Source: Ectocarpus siliculosus
Lineage: Eukaryota > Sar > Phaeophyceae > Ectocarpales > Ectocarpaceae
Length of the DNA stretch: 64,000 nucleotides
NCBI GenBank assembly: GCA_000310025.1
Contig: FN649743.1
Coordinates: 929,312 to 993,311 of the forward strand
Direction of reading: 5' to 3'
The notes below the pieces were generated by a model that saw only the letters and a program-made list of their open reading frames with translations, made no database searches and had not been told where the DNA came from. Each line of letters opens with the position of its first letter. The first letter of the stretch is position 1. The translations under genes and the position numbers were made by a program. This document shows, in pieces, positions 12,601 through 23,277 of this stretch.

Positions 12601-13475
12601 AGGGACACGACAAACCAAAGAAACAGGTACGACGGTTTTGGCTGACATACTGCAACTGCAGTGTACGCAACCACGCAGGCACCACATACCCACACCTCTG
12701 ATTTTGGCAGAGGTCCGGAGACGTATCTAATCTAGAACACGGCGAGGAGGGAGCAACAATATTGTCCACGATTTGGGTCGCACAAATGGCATAGTGACAG
12801 CAAAGACCATGCCCACTTGTGTGGAGGTTTACGCGATCATGTCTCTGGGTCCCAACTCCCAAGTGTTACAACAATACATAATCGATGTTGCGTTCGCTTC
12901 AAGATCATAGATGGATTCGTGTGTGATGCGATTATTTGCTCAACGTGTGAGCGTGGCATACATCCAGCCCTCTATCCCGCCTTGCGCTGACAAACGTGTC
13001 GTAACAACAAGCTCGTGTGGAGTCAGTTAAACTATGCAGGTGGTTAGAGTGTGATCGGCCAAAAACCCTGTTTACAAACATAATGAGTGGTAAATGGCAA
13101 ATTAACCTATTTGGTGTGCTATGTAGACGCCGCCAAGTTAGCGAGACATGAGAGCATTCCACAGAAGGTTTTTATCCACGAAACCCACAAGAGCCTGCCG
13201 ATGTGGAACCCCTCACTGGTGCGTGCTTGCCGAGCCCCACCAATACCACGAAAAACAAAAGCACCTTGTTCGTTCGGAGTCTCGTTTTTATGTTTTGACA
13301 ACCCCCACCCTCTCCTTCCGTTCGCGTCTTTGGGTCCATGCAGAATCCGAACGTACCTTCCGCGCTACCAGCGGTGGTTCGGGTTTTGGCGGAATGTCTT
13401 GGGCTACCGTTTGAGGAAGTTGCTCAGGCAACCCTACAGAACAGTCGACAGTTTTTCGGGATGGCAACGCTTTAG
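9608..13475 (+). CDS. TatD-family metal-dependent hydrolase (TATDN-like)
   Basis: Nine exons, all in phase, give 321 residues: 9608-9826, 9984-10079, 10588-10690, 11114-11214, 11461-11514, 11725-11796, 12094-12183, 12528-12626 and 13344-13475 (TAG). TatD proteins are metal-dependent 3'-5' exonucleases/deoxyribonucleases with a TIM barrel. Visible landmarks are 'IVDVDANL' at the first strand, 'VFSTAGVHPY', 'GECGLDY' (metal-ligand Glu, about residue 145), 'LFLHERAA' (His about 181), 'LVHCFTGS' (His about 208), 'LMVETDAPYLGF' (catalytic Asp about 259) and a C-terminal helix beginning 'NPNVPSALPAVVRVLAE'. All expected ligands are present, so the enzyme is probably active. About 50 residues precede the barrel, including 'RLPIGRGVRGLHTTAAA', which looks like a mitochondrial or other organelle presequence; an upstream ATG at 9536 is in another context and less likely. 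The gene is complete. Confidence 0.92.
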
Positions 13476-13511
13476 TCGCAATTTTCGGGGTGACAACAAC
13501 GCTTTTGTTGC

Positions 13512-13837
13512 GAAGAGGAACGAACGGTTGGTGTCATTTTCAGCAGCTGCCGCTTTTGAGGAAGGTGTTTCGCTTCAAGAACTGTTGGGATCAAAGTGCT
13601 CGCAAGTACGTAGCGGTCATGTTACGGCTGGATATTGGTACCCTGTTGGAATGTTCGCATGCGCGATAAGTGAAGAAGAGGAACGAACGGTTGGTGTCAT
13701 TTTCAGCAGCTGCCGCTTTTGAGGAAGGTGTTTCGCTTCAAGAACTGTTGGGATCAAAGTGCTCGCAAGTACGTAGCGGTCATGTTACGGCTGGATATTG
13801 GTACCCTGTTGGAATGTTCGCATGCGCGATAAGTGAA
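13512..13837. repeat. 163-bp tandem duplication
   Basis: Two adjacent, almost identical copies, 13512-13674 and 13675-13837, starting with GAAGAGGAACGAACGG. They lie just after the TatD stop codon at 13475. The unit is not a multiple of three, and the open frame inside it is probably chance. Confidence 0.92.
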
Positions 13838-14631
13838 GACCAACGACATGCCCCTGCGTGAAACCAAAACCGCCGCCCCCGGGTACTGCCTTGCCTGGAG
13901 TTATCCAGAGAGCGTCTATCGTGGAAACATTGGAGCTGTCGTATTGCGCGCATTCGAGTACGGGAGAACAAGAGACGGTTCCGTTTACCCCCGAGGCAGA
14001 AACTACCTCTCCGGATAAGCTGAAGTGCTTGTTCAGAAACGGCCAACAAGGTTAACATCCTTCTGGAAGATCCAGAGTCGCGTTCGTTGAGTATGGACTG
14101 CTTGTCGCAGATATGTGTTATCCGTTTGCCCCCACCACTGCTGTGCATGTGGTGAAGTCTACACTGCACGCACACCATCGTTTCACAGAATAGACGCAAG
14201 GTCAGCCCGGAAACGTCAACCACATAGAAAATACACCAAATAAACTCTACCCAACGACCTACCAACAACAGCAACGACCTACCAACAACAGCAAGAAAAA
14301 AAAACACCGAACGCAAACATTGTTCTCTGTTTACAGGGAAAACGCTGCTCTCTGTATACAGTGGGATATGTCCATTCAATCCACGCAAGATGCGATTCGA
14401 GATCCTGCAATATGCTCAACGTTCAACACTACCGTCGCCAGCACCGTCTTCGAGAAACACGCGCTTCCAAATCCTGAACTTTGTCCATCTTCGATACTAC
14501 CACCCCTTCGATACTACCACCCCTACTCCACCCTTGCGCCCAACCAACAACACACACCATTACTTCTAAGAACTCAGGATTTCGAATCCCCATCACGATT
14601 AATAGAACCTATAAAAATGCTTCGCAAGAAA
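13838..14631. other. Convergent intergenic region
   Basis: Lies between the 3' end of the TatD gene (plus) and the stop of the minus membrane-protein gene (14632). It probably holds both 3' UTRs. A 22-bp unit, ACGACCTACCAACAACAGCA, occurs twice at about 14252-14296. No gene seen. Confidence 0.5.
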
Positions 14632-17452
14632 TCAGGACTTCGATTCGCCATCACGATCATTGAATCCTCCCCGTCCTACGTCGAAGCTGTACTGGGGGTG
14701 CTTGCTGCGAAGCTTTCCAACTCCATCGTCAGCATCGTCGTCGTCGATGTCGAAACGCCGGACCACCGGGCTTTGTCCACCGCCTTGCCGTGACGAATTG
14801 CCGGAAGGCTGTGCCCAGGCAGATTTTTTGCCAGCCTAAATAAACAAGAGTGAATCCGGCGGCGGGCATGGGGAATGCAGTCAGTTGCAACACAACGCCA
14901 AGGAAAGAATAGAGGAAGCGTTTAATAAGAGAAGTCGCGAGTGAGTCATGCTTCACAGGCCTAACCGAAGCAGGAGGAAAAGAACGAAACGGCCTCCAAG
15001 ATACCCCATGGCGTGACTTGACTTCCGCCAAAAATCGCTCACCTCCTGCATCCACGCTTGAGCGCTGACGCTCTGCTGGCCGGCCCTGTGGGATGGTCTG
15101 TATGCCGTCGGTTCTACGCCCCTTCCGGCGCCGTCATACTCGCGCTTCATCTCCTGGCTTTGGTAGGCGTCGTAGTCACCTTCGAAGTCTAGCTCGGTGA
15201 TGCCCCACTCCGGTCCGCGAATCTTGGCAAGGCCCTCTTCGCCCCGGCCCTTGCGAGTAGCAATCAAGCGGTCCCTGGCAGCCTCCTTTTCGTCCGCTCG
15301 CCTGCAAGCGGACCAGGCAAACGAACGGAAAAAGGTGCACGTGACAAAAACGATGCACCAAAATGCAAAAGGGGGAGGAGCAGCCGGGGCAAGCTACAGT
15401 CAGAACGAGGCAAGCTGTACACCGAAAGGAAATTAGAACCGTTGGCCGGAAAAACACTGCACATCTCAAACGTCCGACCAGGTAGGTAGGGCGCGCCAGG
15501 GACGGGGACACACATCCGTATAGTATACCACCATGTTGCCGATTCGTCGTTTACTTGTACACACACGCAAAGCATCAACAACCCGTCACCAGTCGCTTAC
15601 CTCCTGCGCAAGCAGCAACACAGCGGCACCAAGCAGCACGCCACCAGCAGCGCGTAGATCAGCCACACCCACCACGCCCACAAACTGCTGTCGCTCCCAA
15701 TCCCCATCGCAAGTCCATCTGAACTGCCAGCGGTGTGGGTCTCCTGCGTGACCGACTCCTCCGCCGGGAAGGTGACGATCCAACCCACGGTGGGGATCAA
15801 GATATCGTCAGCAGATAGCTCAACCGTCTCGACTTCTCCCGCGTACTGTTGTTGTTACGAACGCGGCAGCAAAGTAGCAGCGCGAGGTTGTTCGACAACA
15901 CAAACAGACTCCGCGTACGTGTGTTCTCCTCGTTGTTTCGCGAGACTGTTGCAGCTGGCCCAGCGGGCACGTGCCCTCATCTGACTCTTTATCTGCCATC
16001 CAGCGATGTTTTATTTTACTCTACGCTCATCGAGGAATCCGCGGTGACCACCCACCCACCAGAATTTTGTCATTATTGATATCTCCACCGATTGACAACA
16101 GTGCTAAATACACACCACCAATTATCTCCAATTCCCAATACAAAAAGCGTAGTTCCCATCCTATATCTCTTATCCCCAAGGGGAAAAAAGCCTACCAGAG
16201 TTCCTATGGTCGCAAGGCCACCCCGACAAGGATAAACGACAACTCCTGCACTTCGCGCGGCAACCTCGAGTTTGACGTGTGCCGGGCTTTTTTTTTCACC
16301 TCAGCATTGATGAATCCGGCCAGCAATGCCTTGAACTGGGAAGACGAGTACGCCACGTAGTCGTTGGCTTGCGCTGCCAGTACGGCCGGCGTAGTGTCTC
16401 TCGAGCCGGCGTAGGCCGCACTGTATTCGACCTGGGCGTGCCACTGCAGCATGCCGTCCGTGTCGCACATGTAGCTTACGTCGTCCACATCCACCGGCTC
16501 CGTCTTGATCGTCACCGTGATGTCACCTTCATCGGCCTGGTACGGTACACAGCACAGCAGTGGTAGAAAGGGAATCAGGCAATTGTACCGGGGTGCACAT
16601 TGAAACAACCGCGTAGTAGCTAGCTGTTTGCGACAGCAACCAGGCGGATTTGGCGAGGCAGCCAGCACGCTCGGTAGGACTGGCTCGTGCATGTATTTGT
16701 GGGTCGCTTTGGTACCTCTACTGCTGCTGCTATATCCTACCGAGTAGCGTCGCACTTGCCTACGACAGTAGTATCTACACACCACAGGTCTGCGACGCAT
16801 CGGATGCTGCTGATGCTGCTGCTATGTAAGGAGGAAAGGCCGTTGTGAATTGTGAACGAAATGTTGGCGGCGAGACCCTGAAGTTGCATGAATAATTAAA
16901 GCGGAGTTTCCTTGCTGGTACTTCAGTACCGGAAATTTTTGGGCACCGCATCAATCTCACCTGTTTGATTCCGCTGATATTGCTGAGTGCTGCGGCCAAG
17001 CTCGCCTCATCTACCAGGTGTGCGTCGTTTCCCTCCACTTCCAGGCTAGGATTGCACATGAAGATCTGCAACTTGGTCCCGTACTCGACAATGGGGGTGA
17101 TGACAGTGGGGGTCTCCTCTTGCAGCACACGTCCATGCGGCCGTACCGAGGAGGGTCGCTGCGCCTGGGCGACGGAAATGCCACCGCGGCTCTTCGGGGA
17201 CGCGTAGAGAGACTGCTGTCCAACGCGAGCAGAGCCAGTCATCGCACCGGACCTCGAGGTGCTTGCCGTCGTCCCCAGCGAGAAGGCGACGGTGGCCACT
17301 GTCGCTGCTGCCGCAATGACCAACCCCCAGTTTCGCGCGACCCACGGGTTCAACGAAGATGACGATGCCCTGGCCGCAGGCATTGTCCTCACGAGTCTTG
17401 CCGACACAGCAGCGCCTCGGCGAGACCTCTTCAGCAACTCGTCCCGAGCCAT
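14632..17452 (-). CDS. Two-TM membrane protein, unrecognised family (copy 1)
   Basis: Five in-phase exons give 469 residues: 16961-17452 (ATG 17452), 16300-16536, 15601-15845, 15043-15301 and 14632-14808 (TGA). Visible layout: a basic N-terminus, a hydrophobic segment at about residues 42-60 (signal anchor or signal peptide), a 'GRVLQ' junction, an outer domain to about residue 298, a second helix at about 299-322 beginning 'WAWWVWLIYALLVACC', then a charged tail of about 147 residues that includes an Asp-rich stretch ('FDIDDDDADD'). The outer domain has few cysteines. I do not recognise the family. The gene is head-to-head with the plus gene at 18224, which shares the layout, the LQ junction, a VxxxxxDxL....V strand pair before the helix and the WxWLIYA motif. 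The two are probably old paralogues at the cell surface or an inner membrane. Confidence 0.85.
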
Positions 17453-18223
17453 GCTTGCCTCCGCGTTCCTTCTCCCTGCCTGCGTGGTGACGGTGGTGGC
17501 TATGTAGCGCGAGCTCGCTGAAATGGAGTCGAACGCACCGGGTACGTTTGAGTACGATGAGCACGTAGACAAGAGTCCGGTGGGATTGTTGATCGTTGGT
17601 TGGTTGATGGGTGTTGCTGTCGGGTCGCACGTTCGTGTGCTACGTCGAGGCCTGCCTATCGATCGCACGCAAGGGCGCGTGGGCTCAGGCGCGGGTGGGA
17701 GAAGGGGGGAGGAGAGTGTGTGGGTGTATATGTCATCTGCGCACAGCAGGAGGTGTGCGGAATCTAGACGTCCAGACCCTGAATGACTGTGTGCACTTTT
17801 TGAATAATCTCTCCGCGTGTTTACGATTTTTCAGGGTCCCATGGCTGGAACACCCGCCGCATTCTTATGTCGGGAAATATCATCGAAGATCCCCCCCCCC
17901 CTGGACCCCGGAAGTCCTCGACCCGGGATGCAGGTCTGTTGTCCATCACCTTGAGAAGAGCGACGACCCTGGAAATCGGGAAAAGACGCCACCAGAAGAA
18001 AAGGGGAGGGACGTACGGAAAGTCTGTGGAAGGGAAGCGCGTAAGCTCCCTGGAGAGCGAGAGCAAGAGAGCGAGAGAGAGAGCGGGGGAGCGGGGTTAG
18101 CGAGGAACAGAAACGATCGGAGCTTGTCGGAGCCGCGGTGTGGAAAAGGGAATTTTCACCTTGAGAGAGTGGTAGACGCTGCCGGCACAGGGACGTTTGC
18201 TTGGAGGAGGAACGCGCAGCGCC
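17453..18223. promoter_or_regulatory. Divergent promoter region of the membrane-protein pair
   Basis: 771 bp between the ATGs of the two head-to-head membrane-protein genes. Contains a C10 run at about 17891-17900 and a GAGA-rich patch at about 18055-18090 close to the plus-strand gene. No canonical TATA box is obvious. Co-regulation of the pair is an inference from position. Confidence 0.5.
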
Positions 18224-21200
18224 ATGGCTATGGCTCAGAAGCCGGGCAAATTGGTACTAAAGGCCCTGGCAGCGCTCATCCCCTTGATGGTGCTTATTGG
18301 CGTGTCGACAAGTGGGAACGGGATGAACGGTGCAACTTCTAAGGCCGTTGATGGGGCGGGGCGCCGATTGCAGACAGCCACGTACGACTTCGCCACACAG
18401 CTTGAGATGACAATTTGCCTCACGGAGGAACACACCTCCGACTCGGCTACGTCAACCACTGATCAGGTACGCGATAAAACACGACATTATGTTGTACATG
18501 GCACGCCATCTCTCGTCCTTCCACGACCGGCCAATATGCGCGCGCTTCGCACTCTAGGCCTGCGTTATTTTCTGAAAGGAAAATATGCCGAGATTCCGTC
18601 TTCCCTACAATACTTGTAGTATGCATACGCGCGCCCCCCCAATCCAACCTGCTAGAGAAGGACTCAGTGATGGGGGATGTTACTGAGAACGAGAGGTCGG
18701 AGGGCATCACATGTTGCTGTAGTGATACGTTGGCCGCCTTAAAAAAGTGGGAGTGTTCCTGGAAAAGGATGAGCTGGTTCAAAGCCTCACAGCCTCTTGT
18801 GTGATCGTACATATGCATATATAGGCATATGCATACAGCAGTAGCATACACCAGTAGGAGGCCCGATATAAGGCGGCATATTGTAGTGCCACAAGGTTAG
18901 ACCGCCTTTTATTAGTGCCACAAGATTAGGCCGGCCTTACGTAGAATCGGCCCAGTATGGCCTGTCGGTACGGCCTTATTCAAGATTTGCTTGCCTAGGC
19001 CATACGAAGCGCCACATGTGCTGTGTACGTAAGTTGAGTCGGTGCTTCGATATGGATCGATGTATCACGTTCATATCATGCTTCCTACTTGTATCCAACC
19101 TTTTTTCGTCTGCCAGGTGCAGGTCGGTCAACCGGTACGCAATTACTATTCCGGCAGACAAATGACGGTCAAAAGTTGTCGTACATACATCCCATGTTGT
19201 ATTGTAACCCCAAACAACCGACCACACACAGCACCGCCATGCCGTCTTGCCATACTTCCGAGAAATGACTGGAACAACGCATGTTTTGTAGTGGCACGGA
19301 CTGCCCAATGACAAAACCCTCCTGAAAAAACCGAGACCACCACCGACATAGCAAACGCTATCATGACTCCGCCCATCAGCTCATCACATCTACGGAAATT
19401 CAAGTCCGCATGTCGCATGGGATGTGTGGCATGCGCTGCGATCATCGACATCTTAGCATCTTAGCCCTCTGCAAGATAGCGGCCTCAGCATTGCCGCTTT
19501 CGAAACCAGCGTCACTTCTACTGAGACCGGCCTTGTTGGGGGCAGGCAGGGAGCCATAACCGGCCGAACAGGGGGTGCCTGATACCTATAAGGCCGCCAC
19601 CGGCCTTGCACTGGCTTTTTATGTCGGGCCATGTCTGTGCCAAGCGATTTCACCGGCCTAATATCGGGCGGCGGCCTTATATCGGGCCCCCTTACTGCTG
19701 TACAGACCTAGAGAAATGTGAGAAGGAAGATGTGTTCCCGTTGTGGGCACCTGAGATTTATATTTTCGTGTCTCTTCTTCCTTCATGAGCTTTCAACGCA
19801 TGAGCAGATGCCCTAATATCTGGACATCGGATAAAATCGTTGACAACTGCAGGATGCATCTGTCTGTGCACGTATGATACCAGCCGTGATCACACCGCAG
19901 ACCCCCGCTTGTTTCCGGGGAGGATTGCTGTATATTGCAGTATTGCTGCTGGTAAACTGCTGTACTGCGAATGTTGCCGGTTGTTGTTAGGTAGTTGTTG
20001 TATCATGTTTTGCCCACAACGGCTAACACACCTACGTGGTACAGCTGTATGGCGCTGCTATGCCGTGCACCTCTGAAGTGTATCATATGTTTCTACACCG
20101 GAGTACGGAAAAAGAAAGCACTACACGTACAGGGTGTGTCTTGGACATGGCATTGGATGTTTATGATTCGACGTCCACCTTGATTATTGACGATTTTTGC
20201 ACCTTTCGGTAGAAAGCATTATGACGACGATATTGCATTTTTTGGTAAAAAGCACATGAGTTTGGACGCGCCAGTCGGGTTCAGAAAGGAGGAGAATCTC
20301 AAATCTCACAGGAGTTTTTTTTGCTACATCTCCCTTCTGCGGTGCTTGCGGTAAGTTTCATCGCGAGTACCAATATAGAAGTAGTAGGATTCGGGCGGTC
20401 TTTCCTGGACGTGATTCCTTTCCGATTTCCTTTCCTTTGTTGGCCATGAAGCGGAATCTCTGGTCATAACTTGTTATCCGCATTTGTTTGGACGTGATCT
20501 GAGAAATAGTACAGGAATCCCTTTTGTGCGTATGAGTGCGCCGAGATTCGAAACACTATGTCGTGTGATTTTAGCAACTGGTTCCGGGGGCGACTAATTG
20601 CTGCCTTTATTTCATACCAGCGGAGGTCATAGGCATTGCAACAACACAACCTTTCGCTCGGTTCCGGAGGGCATCATACCCCGCCTTCACCTGGCCGCTC
20701 TGCCACTTGGCTACGGAATCATGCCGATCCACCTAAATAGAGCATTGGCTGTTCTATCAGCCAGTTAAGGCTGCCTAGCTTTGTTTTGATGGATAAAAAA
20801 ATGGCATCATAATCATGTATGTGCCCAACTCGGCTCGTTACCGGGCAGTTGGGTGTTCCTACCGGGCAGACATGTTGTGAGCGCTGATGGTGATGATCAA
20901 AGAAGACACTCATGGAAAGCGCAATAGTTCGACTGATGGTGCTGATTTTTTAGCGATTGCCTGCTGCCCAACGCCGAAGAAATGGTTGAACAGCAGTACG
21001 GAGTACTCAGGTCGTCGGCGCGCGAAAAATTCCAAAGTGAAAGTGGGCGTGTACGGGTTAATCGCTAACCCCCCCCGCCCCCCCCTTTTCAACTCATTTG
21101 ACACTTGGCATGGACCTGTCTTCCTTCCCAGTTGAAGGTAGCTGTGATGGAGATATTCGGGATTGAGAGCGCTGACGATGTGGTCGTGGACGACTCGTTG

Positions 21201-23277
21201 ACTAGATGCACGGTGGACAACTGGCAACGGAGGGTGTCGATCTACAACAGGGCGGATGAGACGGGCTCCGCAGCGGACATTGCTTCGGCACAGGTAGGCA
21301 GATTTATGCCACCCTCCCAGAGCACTCAGGCGTCCATTCCCGGTTCAGTAGCATAGTGACCATGGCACGTATTCCAAGCACGCCAGAGCAGAAGGCGGTT
21401 GAGCGATAGAGATGTGGTATGCATGCATACAAGTCGATTGGCCTGCCTTGATGGGCAATACGCAGCACCTCCCCCACGTGTTGCCTTCCCCGCACGACGT
21501 CTGCAGAGCTTAATAGATGTGCGCTTCTTGCCTGATGACGTTGCTATGCGCTGTTTATTATCCAGGTGGACCAAATCTACCCCGGAGCGTTGACGACAGC
21601 GTTCTTGGACGACATTGCGACGTCCATCAATGCTCAGGATGCAGAGGTAGATAGAGTCTCATCGAGTGGTGTGGTTGTCACTTTTGGCTTGTGCGCTACG
21701 CACATCACGCTGTGTGGCCTCAGCTATTATAGTACTATTTTAGAATGGATGACTTCCGTTGGTATTGTGCGACGGGGCTTAGGGGTCGGGGCTTAATTTT
21801 CTTCCCTAAATGGCGGTCGCCACTGACGCAGGTTTTTCGATACACCTCCATTCCAACATACTCCATCTTTGACGATGAGCGGGATGCGTTGTTCTTGGTA
21901 GCCCCACCTCAAGATGGAAATCCGAACGTAACTTGTCCCCAGAGCTTGTCGCTTGTCATGCTGACTGTGTCTTGTCGTGTCTTGTTGGCTGGTTGCTTCT
22001 CTCCGCAGCTTGTCTTCACGGGGACCGACTTGGATTTGTTGAGCCTGGGGTTCTTGGTGATCTGGCTTGATTCGAACGGGGACGTCGTGGACAACCAGGG
22101 CACGACTACGAGCAAGGACGTGGTCAACATTGGGGGCACAGACGTCTGGTGGCCATGGTGAGGAAGTTTTGCGTTGTGTAAAATTGCGCCGGCGGCACCT
22201 CCTCCGTACATGGCGCTTCTTGCATAGTCTTGGAACGTACCTGCCTTGTGTCGTTCCTCATTACTCGGCGCTTTGTACTGCACTGCTTCCCATGTCCTGC
22301 AGGTGGGCGTGGTTGATCTACGCTGCGGTGGTGCTGTGTTGCATCTGCCCAATGCTCTTCTTCTTCTTCAAATGGCGCCGGGACAAGGAGGCCGAACTGG
22401 ACAGCTACGGCGGTGGATCAGGTAAATGATTCACCCTGCAATTTCGTAGGCTCTTGAGATCTTGGTACCTACGGTCGATGCTGTAGGCTGTTCTGCAACG
22501 ACGAGGTCTGAAGATATTGGATCGTTTGGCGCAGACAAGCGTGTGTCGTGGCCAAAGAGGGCACCACGAAGGCGTCCAGTGTTTGATTCATGCTCCATTA
22601 TAGCAGCGACGGCGTGTGGCTAGCTGTGTAGCCGTTTCGGTTGTTCGTACCATGACCTTCATTTCTGTATGGATCAATCGGCATTCCTGAGGTGGGACGC
22701 GAGTTGCGACTTGCTGGAGACGAATCATGATGACTTGATTGGGCGAGCGGGGGCATCCCTGTTTTCATGACTGCCGATGTTTGACTAGGTCCGATCTGTT
22801 CCAGATCACTTGAAAACAAACATATTGCCAGACAACAACGGGATGTGTTCCATCGTATTGTTTTTTGTCACTGCAAGTAGCGCTCGGTTTACTTGTTTTT
22901 TCGAAAAATAGCGACTGTCGCGCGTGAGGTGATCAAGTACGAGGTTGATTAGATCTGTTTCCATTGGATAGGTGGGTGCCCACGTGAACCAGGCCGAACC
23001 AGGATTACGCTGCGACAAATGTTTTTCAACTGCAGATGCCTCAACAGCAGGCGGAACACCTCTCTCCTGGTTGTTTCCGTTCATAGACATTTTCCTGTGC
23101 TAGACTACATGTAGCTTCTCGCAAACCTGACTCACCCCGTCCGGTCCCGTTCTTGTCTTGTTGTATTAATGATCGATAGCAGGTAAAGACATGGGGGCAC
23201 CGGCTCCCCCTTCGGCAACATCTTCCAACCCCTACGGCGGGAACTACTCCGCGGAGGAGAACAAGAGCGGCAAGTGA
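18224..23277 (+). CDS. Membrane protein, unrecognised family (copy 2)
   Basis: Seven in-phase exons give 314 residues: 18224-18466, 21132-21293, 21566-21646, 21832-21927, 22009-22157, 22303-22421 and 23183-23277 (TGA). The start has a hydrophobic stretch at about residues 9-26 followed by 'GRRLQ', as in many secreted stramenopile proteins. The outer domain runs to about residue 240; a helix at about 243-267 begins 'WWPWWAWLIYAAVVLCC' and is followed by 'KWRRDKEAE' and a 40-residue Gly/Ser/Asn-rich tail. The first intron is 2665 bp and carries an apparent inverted-repeat element; an extra small exon there cannot be ruled out. The last intron holds a broken antisense reading frame. Its partner at 14632-17452 has the same plan with a much longer tail. 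The family and function are unknown to me. Confidence 0.85.
18834..19706. mobile_element. Candidate non-autonomous DNA transposon (TIR element)
   Basis: Near-identical inverted ends: GGCCCGATATAAGGC at about 18860-18874 and its complement GCCTTATATCGGGCC at about 19674-19688. The match extends outward through CC(T)TACTGxTGTA-like sequence at both ends. The interior repeats GTGCCACAAG twice and is rich in CGGCC/GGCCG. No transposase frame is seen, so it resembles a MITE-type element. It lies in intron 1 of the plus membrane-protein gene. The target-site duplication is not clear. Confidence 0.6.
22598..23090 (-). pseudogene. Broken antisense reading frame inside last intron
   Basis: On minus, a frame of 94 codons starts at an ATG (23090) and stops at about 22806. 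A second frame offset by one or two bases runs on at once to about 22598. The first part has ordinary protein-like composition, for example 'SAWFTWAPTYPMETDLINLV' and 'FSKKQVNRALLAVTKNN'. Together they look like a single coding segment with a frameshift, or two exons of a nested gene. No family recognised. Confidence 0.35.
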
